9,251 bases of DNA, from assembly GCA_945897545.1 (NCBI GenBank), contig CAMDGJ010000110.1, forward strand, positions 1 to 9,251. The letters are read 5' to 3'. The translations under genes and the position numbers were made by a program. The notes beneath the pieces are model-generated. The model ran no database searches, was not told where the DNA came from, and saw nothing but the letters and a program-made list of their open reading frames with translations. Positions 5,933-9,251 of this stretch are shown here, in pieces. Numbering within the stretch: the first letter of the stretch is position 1; each line of letters starts with the position of its first letter. Source of the DNA: Flavobacterium psychrophilum (GTDB lineage: Bacteria; Bacteroidota; Bacteroidia; Flavobacteriales; Flavobacteriaceae).

Positions 5933-6906
5933 AATCCGCTTGGTTTCAAATGCAATCCTGTGCTTTCGTCCAATCCAAACATTAAATTCATATTCTGAAT
6001 GGCTTGTCCCGAAGCACCTTTTGTTAAATTATCAATAACAGAAGTAATTAATAATCGGTTTCCTTTTTTCATTAGACTGATGATGCATTTGTTTGTTTGA
6101 ACCACTTGTTTCATATTGATATCTGCAGTTGTAACGGTAACAAAGGGTTGGTCTTTATAAAACGATTTATATTTTGCTATTACATCTTCTAAACTTTCTT
6201 CGATTGTTGTGTACAAGGTAGCAAAAATTCCTCTGGCAAAATCGCCTCTGTTGGGAACAAAAATCAATTCATTTTTATATGTTGCTTGCAATTGATTCAC
6301 ACTTTGGTTTATTTCGCCCAGGTGTTGATGATTGAAAGCTTTATAATGTGACATATTGTTGTTTCTCCAACTGAAATGTGTGGTTTCAGAAGGGCTAACT
6401 CCAGCTCCCGTACTTCCAGTTGTGGCATTGATATGTACATCATCTTTTAACAATCCGCTGGAAGCCAAGGGTAATAATGCCAATTGAATAGCTGTTGCAA
6501 AACAACCTGGATTGGCTATGTATTGTGCGCTTTTAATATCGGTTTTATTCAGTTCCGGCAAACCGTAAACGAATGATTTACCCTTGAAGTCTTTGTCTTT
6601 TATTAACCTAAAATCATTGCCTAAATCGATGATTTTAGTTGCATCAGAAAATTGTGTTTCTTCCAAAAATGAAATTGATTTTCCGTGACCTAAACACAAG
6701 AACACAACATCTACGTTTGGATTTACGGTGTCTGTGAAATTCATCTCAATATCGCCCAACAAATCATGGTGCGCAACCGAAAGTGGTTTTTCAGCATTTG
6801 TAGTGCTGTATACAAAATCGATTTTGGCATTGGGATGAAACATCAAAATTCTGATGAGTTCCCCAGCCGTGTAACCTGAACCGCCAATTATACCTACTGA
6901 AATCAT
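5929..6906 (-). CDS. argC: N-acyl-gamma-glutamyl-phosphate reductase
   Basis: ArgC reduces N-acylglutamyl 5-phosphate with NADPH to the semialdehyde. The 325-residue product starts MISVGIIGGSGYTAGELIRI, the Rossmann nucleotide-binding loop of this family (GGSGYTAGEL, residues 8-17). The catalytic cysteine is in the canonical IANPGCFATA (C135), preceded by FVYGLPELN at 112-120. Later come NATTGSTGAGVSPSETTHFS and the region around FNHQHLGEI that contributes the catalytic histidine in homologues. The substrate would be the N-succinyl compound if the pathway is succinylated (inference). argG lies 140 bp upstream across a repeat-filled spacer, and argD 81 bp downstream. Confidence 0.96.
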   Translation of the reverse strand: MISVGIIGGSGYTAGELIRILMFHPNAKIDFVYSTTNAEKPLSVAHHDLLGDIEMNFTDTVNPNVDVVFLCLGHGKSISFLEETQFSDATKIIDLGNDFRLIKDKDFKGKSFVYGLPELNKTDIKSAQYIANPGCFATAIQLALLPLASSGLLKDDVHINATTGSTGAGVSPSETTHFSWRNNNMSHYKAFNHQHLGEINQSVNQLQATYKNELIFVPNRGDFARGIFATLYTTIEESLEDVIAKYKSFYKDQPFVTVTTADINMKQVVQTNKCIISLMKKGNRLLITSVIDNLTKGASGQAIQNMNLMFGLDESTGLHLKPSGF

Positions 6907-6964
6907 AATTTAAATTTTTAAAAGGGTTTCGAACTTCCTTAAAAAAGCGAATACAAAACTTAAA

Positions 6965-7037
6965 CACGAAGAACGCAAAGAAGGCACAAAGAACACTAAG
7001 TTTTGCGAACTTAGCGCCTTCTTAGTGAACTTTGTGG
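6965..7037. repeat. CACAAAG/CTTTGTG inverted repeat between argG and argC
   Basis: The spacer holds a nested inverted repeat. The inner stem is perfect: CTAAGTT (6996-7002), loop TTGCG, AACTTAG (7008-7014). Outside it, CACAAAG (6985-6991) pairs with CTTTGTG (7030-7036), and GAAGG (6980-6984) is complementary to CCTTC (7017-7021), though these two outer arms are not concentric. It shares the CACAAAG word with the proA-proB spacer. Without a T-run it is not a standard terminator, but an RNA hairpin here could stabilise or process the operon transcript (inference). Confidence 0.6.
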
Positions 7038-7046
7038 TAAAATGAC

Positions 7047-8240
7047 CTATTCGTATGTTTCATTATTTACCGATGAAAATATATTTTGTGCATTCCCTAA
7101 AATCTTGATAAATCCTTTGGCATCATCCGATGTCCAAGCGTTGTTCATTTCGCCGTATTGTCCAAAACCAGTATTCATCAAATCATTTTCAGATTCAATT
7201 CCGTCCAATGAAAAGTGATATGGTTTCAATGAAACGGTTACTGTTCCATTTACAGTTTTTTGAGTGTCTTCCAAGAAAGTTTCGATGTTACGCATCACAG
7301 GATCCAAAAATTGCCCTTCGTGAAACAACATTCCGTACCAGTTTCCTAGTTGTTCTTTCCAATATTGTTGCCATTTCCCAAGCGTGTGTTTCTCTAATAA
7401 ATGGTGCGCTTTGATAATGATTAAAGGAGCAGCGGCTTCAAAACCAACTCTTCCTTTGATTCCGATAATAGTGTCACCTACGTGAATGTCTCTCCCAATA
7501 GCGTAAGCATTAGCTAGTTTTTCAAGAACCACAATATTATTTGAAGGTTTGTCCGCTAAACCATTTACGGCAACTAATTCACCTTTCAAGAATTCTAAAG
7601 TTACTTTCTCTTCACCTTCTTTTTGCAATTGCGAAGGATAAGCTTCACTAGGCAAAGGGAGTCCAGAAGTGAGCGTTTCTTTCCCGCCAACACTCGTTCC
7701 CCAAAGTCCTTTGTTGATAGAATACTGCGCTTTTTCCCAAGAATAGTGTACACCATTTTTGGCTAAATAATCTACTTCTTCCTGACGAGATAATTTCAAA
7801 TCACGGATAGGAGTGATGATCTCAATTTCGGGAGCGATCGTTTGAAAAATCAAGTCAAAACGAATTTGGTCGTTTCCGGCACCAGTACTTCCGTGAGCGA
7901 TAGCTGTTGCACCAACCGATTTAGCATATTTTATGGCTTCGATGGCTTGAAAAACTCTTTCAGCACTAACAGATAATGGATAGGTATTGTTTTTTAATAC
8001 ATTTCCAAAAATCAAATATTTGATGGCTTTATCGTAATATTTATCGACAATAGTTAAGCTAGCGTGCTTGGCACTTCCTAATTCATAAGCTCGATCTTCG
8101 ATAGCTTTTAATTCAGCTTCATCGAATCCTCCTGTATTGATTAATACAGTATGGACTTCGTATCCTTGTTCGTTTTTTAAATATTTTAGACAATATGAGG
8201 TGTCTAATCCTCCACTGTATGCTAATACTACTTTTTTCAT
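7047..8240 (-). CDS. argG: Argininosuccinate synthase
   Basis: ArgG joins citrulline and aspartate using ATP, giving argininosuccinate. The 397-residue product starts MKKVVLAYSGGLDTSYCLKY, with the N-type ATP pyrophosphatase loop SGGLDTS at 9-15. It also contains the substrate/ATP motif HGSTGAGNDQIRFD at 116-129, SINKGLWGTSVGG around 175-185, and NAYAIGRDIHVGD in the second half. Length is normal for the family. There is no obvious Shine-Dalgarno site; an A-rich stretch precedes the ATG, as is common in Bacteroidota. It follows the acyltransferase gene after 51 bp and acts after the deacylase step. The partner lyase argH is not in the window. Confidence 0.97.
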   Translation of the reverse strand: MKKVVLAYSGGLDTSYCLKYLKNEQGYEVHTVLINTGGFDEAELKAIEDRAYELGSAKHASLTIVDKYYDKAIKYLIFGNVLKNNTYPLSVSAERVFQAIEAIKYAKSVGATAIAHGSTGAGNDQIRFDLIFQTIAPEIEIITPIRDLKLSRQEEVDYLAKNGVHYSWEKAQYSINKGLWGTSVGGKETLTSGLPLPSEAYPSQLQKEGEEKVTLEFLKGELVAVNGLADKPSNNIVVLEKLANAYAIGRDIHVGDTIIGIKGRVGFEAAAPLIIIKAHHLLEKHTLGKWQQYWKEQLGNWYGMLFHEGQFLDPVMRNIETFLEDTQKTVNGTVTVSLKPYHFSLDGIESENDLMNTGFGQYGEMNNAWTSDDAKGFIKILGNAQNIFSSVNNETYE

Positions 8241-8291
8241 TTTTTTAATTTTTACCCCATTTTCTACATTTTGAATAGGAGAATTAGAATG

Positions 8292-8909
8292 TTATTTTTT
8301 TAAAAATAATGCTTGTTTTATAATTTTTAATCTGTTCCATATCCGAACATTAAACGGGTGTTTTGGCGGGTCTTTTGGTTTTTCTTTAGGGTCATAAAGC
8401 ATTCCGGTACAAAGACACATTTTATTATCCTTACTTTTTAAAATTTCGTAGTTGGTGCAGGTTTGACAGCCTTTCCAAAAACTTGGATCTGTGGTCAATT
8501 CAGAGAAGGGAACGGGTTTGTATCCCAAATCTGAATTTATTTTCATAACTGCTAAACCAGTTGTTATTCCAAATACTTTTGCCTCTGGATATTTCCTCAA
8601 AGAATAATCAAAAACGAATGATTTAATTTTTTTGGCTAAGCCCAAGTTTCTATAATCGGGATGAACGATTAATCCAGAATGCGCAACAAACTTGCCGTGT
8701 TGCCAACTTTCGATATAGCAAAAACCGGCAAATTTTCCGTTATCCAATGCAATTACTGCATCCTGACTTTCCATCTTTTTTTGGATATAAACAGGGGTTC
8801 TTTTGGCAATTCCGGTTCCCCTCAATTGAGCAGAGGCTTCAATAGTTTCACATATTTCTCGCGAATATTTATAATGTTCTTCGCTTGTTATTACAATTGA
8901 TATTTTCAT
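8292..8909 (-). CDS. GNAT-family acyltransferase, probable N-acylglutamate synthase of the arginine operon
   Basis: The 205-residue protein begins MKISIVITSEEHYKYSREIC. It has a GNAT core: a strand region around FAGFCYIESW (60-69), SGLIVHPDYRNLGLAKKIKSF (78-98) with the acyl-CoA pyrophosphate loop RNLGLA at 87-92, and a C-terminal part ending near LGYKPVPFSELT. As first gene of the cluster, in place of a classical argA or argJ, it is the best candidate for acylation of glutamate. If the pathway is succinylated, succinyl-CoA would be the donor (inference). A C-terminal extension carries C148-x-x-C151 and C165-x-C167, a possible metal site not part of the basic GNAT fold. The frame is open upstream to an ATG at 8975, but that 22-residue hydrophobic stretch is AT-rich leader sequence, so 8909 is preferred. 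Confidence 0.85.
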   Translation of the reverse strand: MKISIVITSEEHYKYSREICETIEASAQLRGTGIAKRTPVYIQKKMESQDAVIALDNGKFAGFCYIESWQHGKFVAHSGLIVHPDYRNLGLAKKIKSFVFDYSLRKYPEAKVFGITTGLAVMKINSDLGYKPVPFSELTTDPSFWKGCQTCTNYEILKSKDNKMCLCTGMLYDPKEKPKDPPKHPFNVRIWNRLKIIKQALFLKK

Positions 8910-8972
8910 TTCAAGAGTTGACGTTTTGTTTAAAAAATAAAATAGTAGGTAAAATTGAAGAAGTACTCTGAT

Positions 8973-9001
8973 CAAAATTTACTTTAAAATTTTTGCTACA
9001 A
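8973..9001 (-). promoter_or_regulatory. Candidate Bacteroidota-type promoter for the operon (proximal)
   Basis: On the minus strand, TTG (9001-8999) and AAATTTTG (8980-8973) are 18 nt apart. This resembles the Flavobacterium promoter pattern TTG plus TAnnTTTG with one mismatch in the -7 box. A transcript from here would have a leader of roughly 60 nt. In DNA this AT-rich such a match can arise by chance. Confidence 0.3.
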
Positions 9002-9236
9002 GGAATGCTCCAAAAAAACAAAGAGTAAAATAGTAAATTAAAAAGAGTAGTAATTTCAGGATATAATAATCCGAATGGGAATATATATGGTTTCAAAATG
9101 ATAAAATTGAAAAATGAATAAAAATAAAAAAACACTTTTAGAAACTATATTAATAGCATCCGTACTTCGGGAGAAGTTGAGGGTCTGTTTTTCCGTAAAA
9201 AAGAAGTTATATGTACACTTGTTGTATTCATTAGTA

Positions 9237-9244
9237 CAAATCTA
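9237..9244 (-). promoter_or_regulatory. Candidate -7 box TAGATTTG (distal promoter)
   Basis: The minus strand reads TAGATTTG, an exact match to the Bacteroidota -7 consensus TAnnTTTG. The matching -33 element would lie just beyond the window, so it cannot be tested. If used for this operon it would give a leader of over 300 nt. Confidence 0.3.
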
Positions 9245-9251
9245 CACTTAT

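Larger units (their letters stand above)
8910..9251 (-). other. AT-rich leader region upstream of the operon
   Basis: About 340 bp between the first gene and the window edge contain no convincing gene on either strand. The only longer frame (9135-8911, 74 residues) is Phe/Leu/Ile-rich and fits translated AT-rich DNA. A small hairpin, ACTTC/GAAGT with a 4-nt loop, lies at 9164-9177. T-rich stretches on the minus strand occur around 9118-9137 and 9011-9020. No match to a known riboswitch or a clear attenuator was recognised. Confidence 0.5.

Noticed and set aside
8910..8975. Upstream ATG extending the GNAT protein by 22 residues
   Set aside because: The stretch is hydrophobic, AT-rich and overlaps the candidate promoter; the family N-terminus fits MKISIV at 8909.
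8911..9135. A 74-residue Phe/Leu-rich minus-strand frame, possibly a leader peptide or membrane protein
   Set aside because: Composition matches translation of AT-rich DNA; there is no recognisable motif and no run of Arg codons expected of an arginine leader peptide.
9164..9177. Small hairpin as a terminator of an upstream gene
   Set aside because: The stem is only 5 bp and is not followed by a T-run on the minus strand; the short T-run on the plus strand has no plus-strand gene to serve.

Overview
The window is a low-GC stretch carrying a single, unidirectional arginine/proline biosynthesis cluster, with every recognisable gene on the minus strand. Gene order, protein sequences, the lack of clear Shine-Dalgarno sites and the families of short palindromic spacer repeats all point to the Bacteroidota, most likely Flavobacterium or a close relative. 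This assignment comes from family recognition, not from a search.

Read in the direction of transcription (from 9251 towards 1), the order is: an AT-rich non-coding leader (8910-9251); a GNAT acyltransferase that fits the first committed step (8292-8909); argG (7047-8240); argC (5929-6906); argD (4732-5847); proA (3509-4705); proB (2606-3367); a roughly 600-bp repeat-bounded island with a frameshifted GxxExxY-family gene (about 2005-2600); the argF'-type acylornithine carbamoyltransferase (1039-1989); argB (189-1013); and the first 64 codons of an M20-type deacylase, argE (1-192, running off the window). argH is not present and may lie beyond the left edge.

Together the genes convert glutamate to an N-acylated intermediate (GNAT), phosphorylate it (ArgB), reduce it (ArgC), transaminate it (ArgD), carbamoylate the acylornithine (ArgF'), deacylate the acylcitrulline (ArgE) and condense citrulline with aspartate (ArgG). 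ProB and ProA divert glutamate towards proline. The carbamoyltransferase has Ser, not Glu, at the position known to separate N-succinyl- from N-acetyl-ornithine enzymes. The pathway therefore probably uses N-succinylated intermediates, as described for Bacteroides fragilis.

The accessory interest lies between and at the edges of the genes. The proB-argF' gap holds three copies of a hairpin repeat, two on one side and one inverted on the other side of a GxxExxY gene. One copy is itself interrupted by a second GC-rich palindrome. The argB 5' end appears to have been captured from another palindromic repeat, giving ArgB an extra N-terminal peptide. Degenerate 7-bp tandem repeats sit at the 3' ends of argF', proA and argC, and two spacers carry CACAAAG-type repeats. 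No tRNA, rRNA, CRISPR array or transposase was found.
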